Source of the DNA: CAZKGE01 sp964541695
GTDB taxonomy: Bacteria > Bacillota > Clostridia > Christensenellales > CAG-138
Assembly (NCBI GenBank): GCA_964541695.1
Contig: CAZIRB010000002.1
Span: forward strand, 1 to 64,000
Reading direction: 5' to 3'
DNA length: 64,000 nucleotides
In this document: positions 26,003-34,635 of the stretch, in pieces
Position numbering within the stretch: position 1 is the first letter of the stretch
How the letters are laid out: each line of letters begins with the position of its first letter
Made by a program: the position numbers and the translations under genes
Notes under the pieces: model-generated
What the model saw: the letters and a program-made list of their open reading frames with translations, nothing else
Told to the model about the DNA's origin: nothing
Databases searched by the model: none

Positions 26003-27391
26003 TTACAATATGTACTTATGTACGTCTTCCTCGCGAAATTCGTCCTTTAAGTGCTCGTTGACATACGGCGCGTCGATCACAAAGTCGATGACCGGGTGCT
26101 GGCCGTTGGCGTTGAACGCGATGTCGTCGAGCAGGTTTTCGACCACGGTGTGGAGCCTCCGCGCGCCGATATTCTCCGTGTTCGAGTTGGCGATGAACGC
26201 AAACCTGGCGATCTCGTTGAGCGCATCGTCCGTAAACGAGAGATTCACCTTGTCCGCGGATAAAAGCGCCGCGTACTGTTTGGTCACGGCATTCTCCGGC
26301 TGCGTCAGGATCCTGCGGAAATCCTCCTGCGTCAGGTCGTCGAGCCGCACGCGAATCGGGAAGCGGCCCTGCAGCTCCGGGATGAGGTCCGTCACCTTGG
26401 ACACGTGAAACGCGCCCGCGGCGAGAAACAGCACGTAGTCCGTCTTGACCGGGCCGTACTTGGTGTTGACCGTCGTGCCCTCGACGATCGGCAATATGTC
26501 GCGCTGCACGCCCTCGCGGGACACGTCCGGCCCCTGCACCTGGCCCGCGCCGGCAATCTTGTCGATCTCGTCGATGAATATGATGCCGTCCTGCTCCGCG
26601 CGCGCGACCGCCTCGCGGGTCACGTCGTCCATGTCGATCCTGCGCTCGGACTCCTGCTGCACGAGGATGCGCCGCGCCTCGCGGACGGGCAATTTGCGCT
26701 TCTTGGTGCGCTTTGGGATGAGCTCCCCGAACATCTCGCCGAGGTTGATGTCGATGCCCGCGGCGATCATCGTGTCGCTCCCGCCGCTGCGCTCCTCGAC
26801 CTCGATCTCGACGACCGCGTTCTCGAGCTGCCCCGCGCGCAGCTCGCTCATCACGCGCTGCCGCTCGGACATATGCTTTTTCAGCTCATCCTCGGACATC
26901 TCGGGCTCGGGCTGCTTTTGCTGCGCACCCGCGCCGAGCAGAAGCTGCAGCGGGTTGACCGTGGGCTGCCTGTCCTTGCGCTTGATGGGCACGAGCAGGT
27001 CGATCAGCGTCTGTTCGGCAGCCGCCTCCGCGACGAGACGCACGTCCTCCATGCGCTGTTCCTTACAGATGCGGATCGCGGCCTCGACGAGGTCGCGCAC
27101 CATGCTCTCCACGTCGCGGCCGACATAGCCGACCTCGGTGAACTTGGTCGCCTCCACCTTGACGAACGGCGCGTCGACGAGCTTGGCCAGCCGCCTGGCG
27201 ATCTCCGTCTTGCCCACGCCCGTGGGCCCGATCATGATGATGTTCTTCGGCGTGATCTCGTCGCGCAGCTCCTCGGAAAGGCAGCTCCGCCGGTAGCGGT
27301 TGCGCAGCGCCACCGCCACCGCGCGCTTGGCGCGGCCCTGGCCGATGATGTACTTGTCGAGGGCCTCCACGATCTCATGCGGCGTCATCAT
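26003..27391 (-). CDS. hslU: HslU, ATPase of the HslVU protease
   Basis: 462 residues. It starts MMTPHEIVEALDKYIIGQ, the family opening. Walker A is GPTGVGKTEIARRL near 58-71 and Walker B GIIFIDEIDKIAG near 250; the I-domain lies between them and the C-terminal EDVHKYIL tail, which docks into HslV, is present. It unfolds substrates and feeds them to HslV. The ATG at 27391 has GGAGGTG seven bases upstream, inside the end of hslV. Confidence 0.96.
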   Translation of the reverse strand: MMTPHEIVEALDKYIIGQGRAKRAVAVALRNRYRRSCLSEELRDEITPKNIIMIGPTGVGKTEIARRLAKLVDAPFVKVEATKFTEVGYVGRDVESMVRDLVEAAIRICKEQRMEDVRLVAEAAAEQTLIDLLVPIKRKDRQPTVNPLQLLLGAGAQQKQPEPEMSEDELKKHMSERQRVMSELRAGQLENAVVEIEVEERSGGSDTMIAAGIDINLGEMFGELIPKRTKKRKLPVREARRILVQQESERRIDMDDVTREAVARAEQDGIIFIDEIDKIAGAGQVQGPDVSREGVQRDILPIVEGTTVNTKYGPVKTDYVLFLAAGAFHVSKVTDLIPELQGRFPIRVRLDDLTQEDFRRILTQPENAVTKQYAALLSADKVNLSFTDDALNEIARFAFIANSNTENIGARRLHTVVENLLDDIAFNANGQHPVIDFVIDAPYVNEHLKDEFREEDVHKYIL

Positions 27392-27395
27392 ATCC

Positions 27396-27929
27396 CTACA
27401 CCTCCTCGACGACGATCTTGTCGTTCGTAAAGATGCAGATCTCGCCCGCGATGCGCAGCGACTGCTCCGCAATCTCGCGCGCGGACAGGTCCGTGTTCTT
27501 GACGAGCGCCTTCGCCGCGGCCAGCGCGTACATGCCGCCGGAGCCGATCGCCGCAACGCCGTCGTCCGGGTCGATCACCTCGCCCGTGCCGGATATGATG
27601 AGCAGGTCGTTCTTGTCCGCCGCGATCAGCAGCGCCTCGAGCTTGTGCATCACCTTGTCGCTCCGCCAGTCCTGCGCGAGCGAGACCGCCGCGCGCATGA
27701 GGCTCCCCGCGTATTGGTCGAGCTTCTGCTCGAACCGCTCGCACAGCGTGAACGCGTCCGCGACCGAGCCCGCAAAGCCCACCACGACCTTGTCGTGATA
27801 CAGCCTGCGGACCTTGCGCGCCGTGGCCTTCATAATATTCTGGTTGCCCATCGTCACCTGGCCGTCGCCCGCGACGGCGCACTCGCCGTTCCGGCGAACG
27901 CCGATGATGGTCGTCCCCGATAGCTCCAT
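27396..27929 (-). CDS. hslV: HslV, peptidase of the HslVU protease
   Basis: 177 residues of the proteasome-beta family. A short propeptide MELSG precedes the TTIIGVRRNG start of the mature chain, so the nucleophile is Thr, unlike the Ser of Bacillus CodW. GDGQVTMGNQNIMK and GSGGMYALAAAKAL are conserved. It is upstream of hslU with stop and next start 5 bases apart. Neither xerC/codV upstream nor codY downstream, which flank it in Bacillus, is present. Confidence 0.95.
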   Translation of the reverse strand: MELSGTTIIGVRRNGECAVAGDGQVTMGNQNIMKATARKVRRLYHDKVVVGFAGSVADAFTLCERFEQKLDQYAGSLMRAAVSLAQDWRSDKVMHKLEALLIAADKNDLLIISGTGEVIDPDDGVAAIGSGGMYALAAAKALVKNTDLSAREIAEQSLRIAGEICIFTNDKIVVEEV

Positions 27930-27991
27930 AGCTGTCCCTCTGCCCGTAGGCCCACCCCCCGTATCCCGGGCGGCGTTTGCTTGATTTTAGC

Positions 27992-28018
27992 ATGAAAACG
28001 GGCGAAAGTCGCCCGTTT
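27992..28018 (-). terminator. Intrinsic terminator overlapping the trmFO stop
   Basis: AAACGGGC (27996-28003), short loop, GCCCGTTT (28011-28018); on the minus strand the stem begins at the trmFO stop codon and is followed by TC. The T tract is part of the stem (TTTT), so the terminator is of moderate quality. Confidence 0.6.
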
Positions 28019-29312
28019 AACAATACGTTTTCAATTCTTTTACGATTGCGAGGGAACGTTCCGCGATCTTTTGATATTTCTCCCGCTTTCGGCGCGGCGG
28101 GCGGTCAAGCGGGGCCATGATGCCGAAGTTTACGTTCATCGGCTGAAAATCCGCGCCCGCGTAGCGTGAAACATACCGTGCCAGCGCCCCGACGGCGGTC
28201 TCATCGGTCAGCGGCAGGGGCTCCTGCCCAGATAGTTGCCTTGCCAGCTGCACGCCCGCAGTAAATCCGCTCGCGGCGGACTCGACGTAGCCCTCCACGC
28301 CCGTGATCTGGCCTGCAAAGTACAGGCCCTCCCGCGCGCGGAGCCGGTAGGTCTCGTCGAGCACGTTCGCGGGCAGGAACGTATTCCGGTGCATCACGCC
28401 GTAGCGCGCAAACTCCGCGTTCTCCAATCCCGGGATCAGGCCGAACACGCGGCGCTGCTCGGAAAACTTCAGGTTCGTCTGAAAGCCCACGATGTTGTAC
28501 AGCGTGCCCTCGGCGTTATCCTGCCGCAGCTGCACGACCGCGAACGGCCGTTCGCCGTCCGCCGTCTCGAGCCCCACGGGCTTGAGCGGCCCGTAGGCCA
28601 GCGTCATCTCGCCGCGCTTTGCCATGACCTCGACCGGCATGCAGCCCTCGAACACGCGCGGCGTCTCGAACGCGTGCAGCTCGGCCGTCTCGGCTGAAAT
28701 CAAGGCGCGATAGAACGCGAAGTACTCCTCGCGCGTCATCGGGCAGTTGAGATAGTCGTCGCCGCGGCCGTAGCGAGACGCGCGGAACACCTTTGTCGAA
28801 TCGAGCGAGTCGAGCGTCACGATCGGCGCGGCGGCGTCGTAGAAATGCAGGCTCGTGCCGGTCAAGCGCTCGATCGCCTCGTACAGCGCGCCGTCCGTCA
28901 GCGGCCCGGTCGCGATGATCGCGGGCGGCTCGGGCAGCGTCTCCTGCTCGCGCCGCACGACGGCGATTCGCGGATTCGCCTCGATTTCTTTCGTGACAAG
29001 CCGCGAAAACCCCTCGCGGTCGACCGCGAGCGCGCCGCCTGCGGGTACGGCGGTTGCGTCCGCAGAGCGGAGGATCAGCGAATCGAGAAGCCTCAGTTCC
29101 GCCTTGAGCAGACCGACGGCGTTTTCGACGCGGTCGCTGCGCAGGGAGTTCGAGCACACAAGTTCAGCAAAGCCTGCGCTGTGATGCGCAGGCGTATAGC
29201 GGTCCGGTTTCATTTCAACGAGGGTGACAGAAACGCCGCGTTTGGCCAGCTGGTAGGCCGCCTCGCAGCCGGCCAGCCCCGCGCCGACCACGGTCACGGA
29301 TGGTTCAGGCAT
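28017..29312 (-). CDS. trmFO: tRNA (uracil-54-C5) methyltransferase, folate-dependent
   Basis: 431 residues. The FAD site VTVVGAGLAGCEAAYQLA is at 6-23; HSAGFAELVCSNSLRSD near 44, and CPMTREEYFAFY and GLYFAGQITGVEGYVESAA are TrmFO signatures. It makes ribothymidine-54 in tRNA using methylene-tetrahydrofolate, as in most Firmicutes. It overlaps the end of topA by eight bases, so they are translationally coupled. Confidence 0.95.
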   Translation of the reverse strand: MPEPSVTVVGAGLAGCEAAYQLAKRGVSVTLVEMKPDRYTPAHHSAGFAELVCSNSLRSDRVENAVGLLKAELRLLDSLILRSADATAVPAGGALAVDREGFSRLVTKEIEANPRIAVVRREQETLPEPPAIIATGPLTDGALYEAIERLTGTSLHFYDAAAPIVTLDSLDSTKVFRASRYGRGDDYLNCPMTREEYFAFYRALISAETAELHAFETPRVFEGCMPVEVMAKRGEMTLAYGPLKPVGLETADGERPFAVVQLRQDNAEGTLYNIVGFQTNLKFSEQRRVFGLIPGLENAEFARYGVMHRNTFLPANVLDETYRLRAREGLYFAGQITGVEGYVESAASGFTAGVQLARQLSGQEPLPLTDETAVGALARYVSRYAGADFQPMNVNFGIMAPLDRPPRRKREKYQKIAERSLAIVKELKTYC

Positions 29313-31458
29313 CGCTCTTTTCCTGTTCCTGGTCCTGGTCCTTTCCCTTGCGCGCGCCGCGGTGGATATGGCCGCAGCTCTTGTCCGTGCAGACGATGTA
29401 GCTGCCGTTCTGGCCGATCTTCTGCACCATCAGCCCGTTGCACTTTGGGCAGCGCATCTTGACCGGCTTATCCCAGGACACAAAGTCGCACTCCGGGTAC
29501 TTCTCGCAGCCGTAGAACGCCTTGCCGCGCTTGCTCTTGCGCTTGATGAGCGCCGCGCCGCACTTGGGGCAGGCCACGTCGATCTTCTCGATGATCGCCT
29601 TCGTGTTGCGGCACTCCGGAAAGTTCGGGCAGGCGAGGAACTTGCCGTACCGGCCCATTTTGTACACCATCATCGCGCCGCACTTCTCGCACGGCACGTC
29701 CGACACCTCGTCCGCGATCTTCACGCGCTCGATCGACGCGCCCGCGACCTCCACGGTCTTTTCAAACGGGCCGTAGAACTCGCCGAGCATATCGACCCAC
29801 TCGACGCTGCCGTCCTCGACGCCGTCGAGCTTCTCCTCCATCGTCGCGGTGAATTTCACGTCGACGATGTTCTCAAAGTTCTCCTTCATCAGCTTCGTCA
29901 CAACGAAGCCGAGCTCCGTGGGCACGAGCTGCTTTTTGTCGCGCGCAACGTACCCGCGCTCGATGATCGTCGAGATCGTCGGCGAGTACGTGCTCGGCCT
30001 GCCGATGCCCTTCTCCTCAAGCGCCTTGATCAGCGTGGCCTCGGTGTACCGCGGCGCGGGCTGCGTGAACCGCTGCTCCGGGGTCAGCTTGGACGCGGTG
30101 AACGCGTCGCCCTGCCGGATGTTGGGCAGCGCGACCTCCTTCTCCTGCGTGTCGTCGCGCCCCTCGGTATAGACCGCCGAGAAGCCGTCGAACAGCGTCT
30201 GCACGCCGTTGGCGCGGAACGTGACGCCGTTTGCGTCGAGCGTCACCTGGCAGGTCGCGTACCTTGCCTCGCGCATCTGGCTCGACAGGAACCGCTCGTA
30301 GATCAGCTTGTACAGCTTGAACTGGTCGTTGGACAGATGCTCGCGGAGCTTGACCGGCTCGTTTAGTATGTCCGTCGGGCGGATCGCCTCGTGCGCGTCC
30401 TGCGCGCCCGCGCGGCCCTTGTAGAAGTTCGGCTTGTCGGGCAAATATTGCTTGCCGAAGCGCTGCTCGATGTACGCAAGCGCCGCGGACTGCGCCTCGG
30501 ACGCCACGCGCACGGAGTCGGTGCGGATATAGGAGATCAGGCCCGCCGGACCCTTTTTGCCGATCTCGACGCCCTCGTAGAGCTGCTGCGCGATCATCAT
30601 CGTGCGCTTGGCCGTAAAGCCCAGTTTGCGCGACGCTTCCTGCTGCAGGCTGCTCGTCGTAAACGGCGGCGCGGCGTGCTTGGTCTTCTCGCCGTTTTTG
30701 ACCTCGGTCGCGGTGTAGGCGGCGTTCTGTATGCGCGCGAGCACGGCGTCGACCTCGGCCTGCGTGTGCAGGTCGGCCTTCTTGCCGTTCTCGCCGTAAT
30801 ACTTGGCTTCGAAGGCTTTTTTTGAGTCCTTAAGATTTGAAAACTCCGATGCGTTGTCGCTGGGCATAAGCAGCGCGGACAGCACCCAGTATTCCTCGGG
30901 CACAAAGTCGAGTATCTCCTGCTCGCGGTCGCAGATGATGCGCGTGGCGACGGACTGCACCCTGCCCGCGGACAGGCCCTTGCGCACCTTGGCCCACAGG
31001 ATCGGGCTGATCTTGTAGCCCACGAGCCGGTCGAGTATGCGCCGCGCCTGCTGCGCGTTGACGAGCCGCATGTCGATCGCGCGGACGCCCTTGATCGAGT
31101 TCTTGACCGCGTTTGCCGTGATCTCGTTGAACACGATGCGGCACTTCGAGCCCGCGTCGAGGTTGAGCACCTGCGCAAGATGCCAGCTGATCGCCTCTCC
31201 CTCGCGGTCCGGGTCGGTCGCGAGATAGATCTTCTGCGCCGCCTTGGCCTCCTTGCGGATACGCTCGAGCACGTCGCCGCGGCCGCGCAGCGTGATATAC
31301 TTCGGCGCAAAGCCATTTGTCACGTCCACGCCGATCTGGCTCTTGGGCAGGTCGCGCACGTGTCCGTTCGACGCGATCACCTTGTACTGGCTGCCCAGAA
31401 ATTTTTCGATTGTCTTGGCCTTTGCGGGCGATTCCACAATGACCAGCGATTCCGGCAT
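29305..31458 (-). CDS. topA: DNA topoisomerase I
   Basis: 717 residues. Toprim motifs: LVIVESPAKAKTIEKFL at 5-21 and ATDPDREGEAISWHLAQ near 80; the active-site Tyr is in LISYIRTDSVRVA near 310. The C-terminal end carries three four-cysteine zinc fingers (CEKCG...CPNFPEC, CPKCG...CEKYPEC, CPKCN...CTDKSC). It relaxes negative supercoils. The ATG at 31458 follows GGAGGAGC; a longer in-frame extension is not conserved in character. Order comM-dprA-topA-trmFO as in Bacillus relatives. Confidence 0.96.
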   Translation of the reverse strand: MPESLVIVESPAKAKTIEKFLGSQYKVIASNGHVRDLPKSQIGVDVTNGFAPKYITLRGRGDVLERIRKEAKAAQKIYLATDPDREGEAISWHLAQVLNLDAGSKCRIVFNEITANAVKNSIKGVRAIDMRLVNAQQARRILDRLVGYKISPILWAKVRKGLSAGRVQSVATRIICDREQEILDFVPEEYWVLSALLMPSDNASEFSNLKDSKKAFEAKYYGENGKKADLHTQAEVDAVLARIQNAAYTATEVKNGEKTKHAAPPFTTSSLQQEASRKLGFTAKRTMMIAQQLYEGVEIGKKGPAGLISYIRTDSVRVASEAQSAALAYIEQRFGKQYLPDKPNFYKGRAGAQDAHEAIRPTDILNEPVKLREHLSNDQFKLYKLIYERFLSSQMREARYATCQVTLDANGVTFRANGVQTLFDGFSAVYTEGRDDTQEKEVALPNIRQGDAFTASKLTPEQRFTQPAPRYTEATLIKALEEKGIGRPSTYSPTISTIIERGYVARDKKQLVPTELGFVVTKLMKENFENIVDVKFTATMEEKLDGVEDGSVEWVDMLGEFYGPFEKTVEVAGASIERVKIADEVSDVPCEKCGAMMVYKMGRYGKFLACPNFPECRNTKAIIEKIDVACPKCGAALIKRKSKRGKAFYGCEKYPECDFVSWDKPVKMRCPKCNGLMVQKIGQNGSYIVCTDKSCGHIHRGARKGKDQDQEQEKSDA

Positions 31459-31484
31459 GGCTGTGCTCCTCCGTGGTTGACAGT

Positions 31485-32624
31485 TTATCGGGCCGCGCCG
31501 CCGATCGTGAGCGCGTACATGCGGCCCGGAAGCTGTTTTATTATTCCTGAAAACTCCAGGCCTGTCAAGCAAGAATTTAGCCTGCCCGCCTCGAAGGCGA
31601 GCGCCTGGCACAGTTCGTCAAAGCTCGATTCGCCCTGCCGCAGCCGCTCCACAACGGCTTTTTCCTCCGGCAGAAGCTGCGCCGAATCCGCCGCGTAGAC
31701 GGGCTTTGCCGGTCCGTCCGCCGCCGCGGAAGAGCCGTATTCGGCCAGGATGTCCTCCGCGCAGAACACGGGCTTGGCCGCGCCCTGCTGGATGAGGCGG
31801 TTCGTGCCGACGCTCAATAGGTCCGTGATCCGCCCCGGCACGGCGAACACGTCGCGCCCCTGCTCGAGCGCGCAGTTTGCCGTGATGCTTGCGCCGCTGC
31901 GCTCGCCCGCCTCGACAACGAGCACGCCGCGCGACATGCCGCTGATGATGCGGTTGCGCACGGGGAAATGCTCCGAAAGCGGCTTTGCGCCGGGCAAGAA
32001 CTCCGAGATCACCGCGCCGCGCTCGATGATTTGCCGGTACAGCGCGTCGTTGCCGGCCGGGTACACGACGTCGACGCCGCAGCCGAGCACCGCGACCGTC
32101 GGGTATTCGGACGCCTCGCAGTCGAGCGCGCCCAGCGCCGCGTACGAATCGATGCCCGCGGCCATGCCGGACACGACCGTCGCGCCGCGGCGGGCAAGCT
32201 CGAACGCGAACAGCCGCGCGATGTCGCGGCCGTACTTTGTGGCCTTGCGCGTGCCGACAATAGCGAGCGGCAGCGCCATGTCCCGCTTGAGCCGACCTTT
32301 GTAGAACAGCAGCCGCGGCGGGTCATGGATTTCTGCAAGCAGCGCGGGATAGGCTTCGTCGCCCGGTACGGCGACGCCGATTTCGTGCCGGATAAGCCAG
32401 TCCGCGTACCGGTCCAAAAACCGCTCGTCCGCGGCTTCGAACAGGCGTTTCTGCACAAAATCGGAGAGGAACGAAAACGCGGCCGCGTCGCGCGTTTTGG
32501 CCGCCATAAACACCGCCTCCGGGTCGGGAAAGCGCTCGTCAAGCGACGCGTAGGCGCGCTGGTTGCACTCCGCCGCGTAGTGGATAAACATCTGCAGCCG
32601 GTGCGCGCGGTCGAGGTCCGGCAT
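31485..32624 (-). CDS. dprA: DNA-processing protein DprA
   Basis: 379 residues. An N-terminal SAM-like region is followed by the Rossmann-like core with LAIVGTRKATKYGRDIAR, VVSGMAAGIDSYAALGAL and ERSGASITANCALEQGRDV plus FAVPG, and a C-terminal winged-helix. DprA loads RecA on incoming single-stranded DNA in natural transformation. One base separates it from comM upstream; topA follows 26 bases later. Confidence 0.94.
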   Translation of the reverse strand: MPDLDRAHRLQMFIHYAAECNQRAYASLDERFPDPEAVFMAAKTRDAAAFSFLSDFVQKRLFEAADERFLDRYADWLIRHEIGVAVPGDEAYPALLAEIHDPPRLLFYKGRLKRDMALPLAIVGTRKATKYGRDIARLFAFELARRGATVVSGMAAGIDSYAALGALDCEASEYPTVAVLGCGVDVVYPAGNDALYRQIIERGAVISEFLPGAKPLSEHFPVRNRIISGMSRGVLVVEAGERSGASITANCALEQGRDVFAVPGRITDLLSVGTNRLIQQGAAKPVFCAEDILAEYGSSAAADGPAKPVYAADSAQLLPEEKAVVERLRQGESSFDELCQALAFEAGRLNSCLTGLEFSGIIKQLPGRMYALTIGGAAR

Positions 32625-32625
32625 G

Positions 32626-34152
32626 TCAATTCCCCCCTTCGCTCATGTCGAGGCTGCGGTACTGGATCGCCTCCGCGTAGTGATCGGGCAGGATGCTGTC
32701 GCTGCCCGATATGTCCGCGATCGTGCGCGCAACCTTTAAAATGCGCTGGTAGGCGCGCGCGGATAAGTGCAGCTTTGCGTACGCCTGGGAAAGCAAAAGC
32801 TCCGAGCGCGCGGAGGGCGCGCAGTACTTATGGATCAGCTCCGCGCGCATCTCGGCGTTCGTCAGGATGCCGTCGTTTTGGAAACGCTCGCGCTGGATGC
32901 GCCGCGCCTCGTTGACGCGCTCGCGCACCCGGCCCGACGGTTCGCCGCCCTTCGGGCCGCTGATCTCCGAGAACCCGACCTCGGGCATCTCGATGCGGAT
33001 ATCGATGCGGTCGAGCAGCGGGCCGGACACGCGGCTTCTGTACCGCGCGATGGCGGACGGCGCGCAATGGCACGGGTTTGTGCGCGAGCCGTAGTTGCCG
33101 CAGGGGCAGGGGTTCATCGCGGCCACGAGCATGAACTTGGCCGGATAGGTCGCGGTCGCCGCCGCGCGGCTGACCGTGACGAAGCCGTCCTCGAGCGGCT
33201 GGCGCAGCGATTCCAGCACGCTGCGCCCGTACTCCGGCAGCTCGTCTAAAAACAGCACGCCGAGGTGCGCAAGGCTGATCTCGCCCGGCAGCGCGCGCGT
33301 GCCGCCGCCGATCAGCGCCGCCGCGGACGCGCCGTGGTGCGGCGCGCGGAACGGCCTTTCACGCAGGATGCCGCCGCCCTTGACCGCGCCGGAGACGGAA
33401 TGGACCTTCGTGATCTCGAGCGCCTCGGCATAGGTCAGCTCGGGCAAAATCGAGGGCAGGCTGCGCGCGAGCATGGTCTTGCCGGAGCCGGGCGTGCCCA
33501 CGAGAAGCAGGTTGTGCCCGCCGGACACCGCGATCTCGGCGGCGCGCTTTGCGCCCTGCTGGCCGCGGATCTCGGAAAAATCCGCACCGTAGCGCGCGCT
33601 GCCGCCCTGCCACGCGGACGGCGGAAAAGGCTCTATGGGATTGTCGCCGCGGATATGCGCGGCGAGCGCCCCAAGCGAGTCCACGGGGTAGATCGCGACG
33701 TCGCCGACGCAGGCCGCCTCCTCGGCGTTGCCGGCCGGCACGAAGATTTGACGGATGCCCCTTGCCTGCGCGTCGATCACCATAGGCAGCACGCCGGAGA
33801 TTGCCCGTACCGCGCCGTCGAGCGCGAGCTCGCCCAGAAACACCGTGTCCGCCGCGGCAAACGGCGCAAGCTGGCCGGACGCGGCGAGGATCGAGACCGC
33901 GATCGGCAGGTCGTAGAACGCGCCCTCCTTGCGGCGGTCCGCCGGCGAGAGGTTGACCGTGATGCGCGCGGCCGGGAAGGCAAAGCCGGCGTTCTTGATC
34001 GCTGCGCGCACGCGCTCGCGCGATTCGCGCACCGAGGCGTCCGGCAGGCCGACCGTCTCAAACGCCGGCAGGCCGTTTGCGATATCGGTTTCGACGGACA
34101 CTGAAAAGCCGCCGAGACCGCTTAAGCCCTCGCTCCTGACCGCAAAATACAC
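32626..34152 (-). CDS. comM: YifB/ComM-family AAA+ ATPase (Mg-chelatase-like)
   Basis: 508 residues. The N-terminal ComM/Lon-protease-like domain (NGLPAFETVGLPDASVRES) precedes the AAA+ core with Walker A LVGTPGSGKTMLARSLPS near 215 and Walker B VLFLDELPEYG, then the C-terminal chelatase-like region RAYQRILKVARTIADI. ComM is a branch-migration helicase used in transformation. With dprA it suggests competence potential, though comE/comG genes are not in view. Confidence 0.92.
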   Translation of the reverse strand: MYFAVRSEGLSGLGGFSVSVETDIANGLPAFETVGLPDASVRESRERVRAAIKNAGFAFPAARITVNLSPADRRKEGAFYDLPIAVSILAASGQLAPFAAADTVFLGELALDGAVRAISGVLPMVIDAQARGIRQIFVPAGNAEEAACVGDVAIYPVDSLGALAAHIRGDNPIEPFPPSAWQGGSARYGADFSEIRGQQGAKRAAEIAVSGGHNLLLVGTPGSGKTMLARSLPSILPELTYAEALEITKVHSVSGAVKGGGILRERPFRAPHHGASAAALIGGGTRALPGEISLAHLGVLFLDELPEYGRSVLESLRQPLEDGFVTVSRAAATATYPAKFMLVAAMNPCPCGNYGSRTNPCHCAPSAIARYRSRVSGPLLDRIDIRIEMPEVGFSEISGPKGGEPSGRVRERVNEARRIQRERFQNDGILTNAEMRAELIHKYCAPSARSELLLSQAYAKLHLSARAYQRILKVARTIADISGSDSILPDHYAEAIQYRSLDMSEGGN

Positions 34153-34158
34153 GGAAGT

Positions 34159-34635
34159 CTACGCCCCCTCCCGTTTTCCTTCCTTTCTGAACACGAAACA
34201 GCGGTTGCCGATGTAGTTGACGAGTATCGCGCACGGCGTCGCAATCAGCTTGCAGACCGTGTCGCCCTTGACAAAGCGCGAAAGGAAATCCGGAACCCAG
34301 CCCGCGACCCACGCGTCGGTGACGCCGAACACGCTGCGGCACAGATAGATGACGAGGAGCGACACGCCGAGCGACGCGACGTTGACAAGCACGAACAGTC
34401 CCATTTCGCGCGCCGAGCGCGTACGTTCCTCCTTAAACGTCCAGGCGCTGTTGAAGATGTAGCTGTTGACGAGGCCGCAGGTGTAGCTGATCACCTGCGC
34501 GATATAGGTCCAGCCGAGCAAAAGGTTCAGCGCCTGAAACACGAGAAAGTCGACCAGCGTGTTCATCACGCCGACGATGTTGAACTTGACGAATTGAACC
34601 AGCGTCTTTTTTGCGCCGCTTTGATTACGCTCCAT
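34159..34635 (-). CDS. GtrA-family membrane protein
   Basis: 158 residues with four membrane segments, starting after VQFVKFNIVGVMNTLVDFLV, the GtrA opening. GtrA-like proteins are thought to move polyprenyl-phosphate-linked sugars across the membrane. It overlaps the 3' end of the upstream GT-C glycosyltransferase gene by 11 bases, so the pair is translationally coupled and probably works together: GtrA presenting lipid-linked sugar, the GT-C enzyme using it outside. comM follows 6 bases later. Confidence 0.88.
   Translation of the reverse strand: MERNQSGAKKTLVQFVKFNIVGVMNTLVDFLVFQALNLLLGWTYIAQVISYTCGLVNSYIFNSAWTFKEERTRSAREMGLFVLVNVASLGVSLLVIYLCRSVFGVTDAWVAGWVPDFLSRFVKGDTVCKLIATPCAILVNYIGNRCFVFRKEGKREGA

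Noticed and set aside
27392..27556. 55-codon N-terminal extension of hslU
   Set aside because: It is an out-of-frame reading of the hslV end; the family start MMTPHEIVEALD has its own GGAGGTG site.
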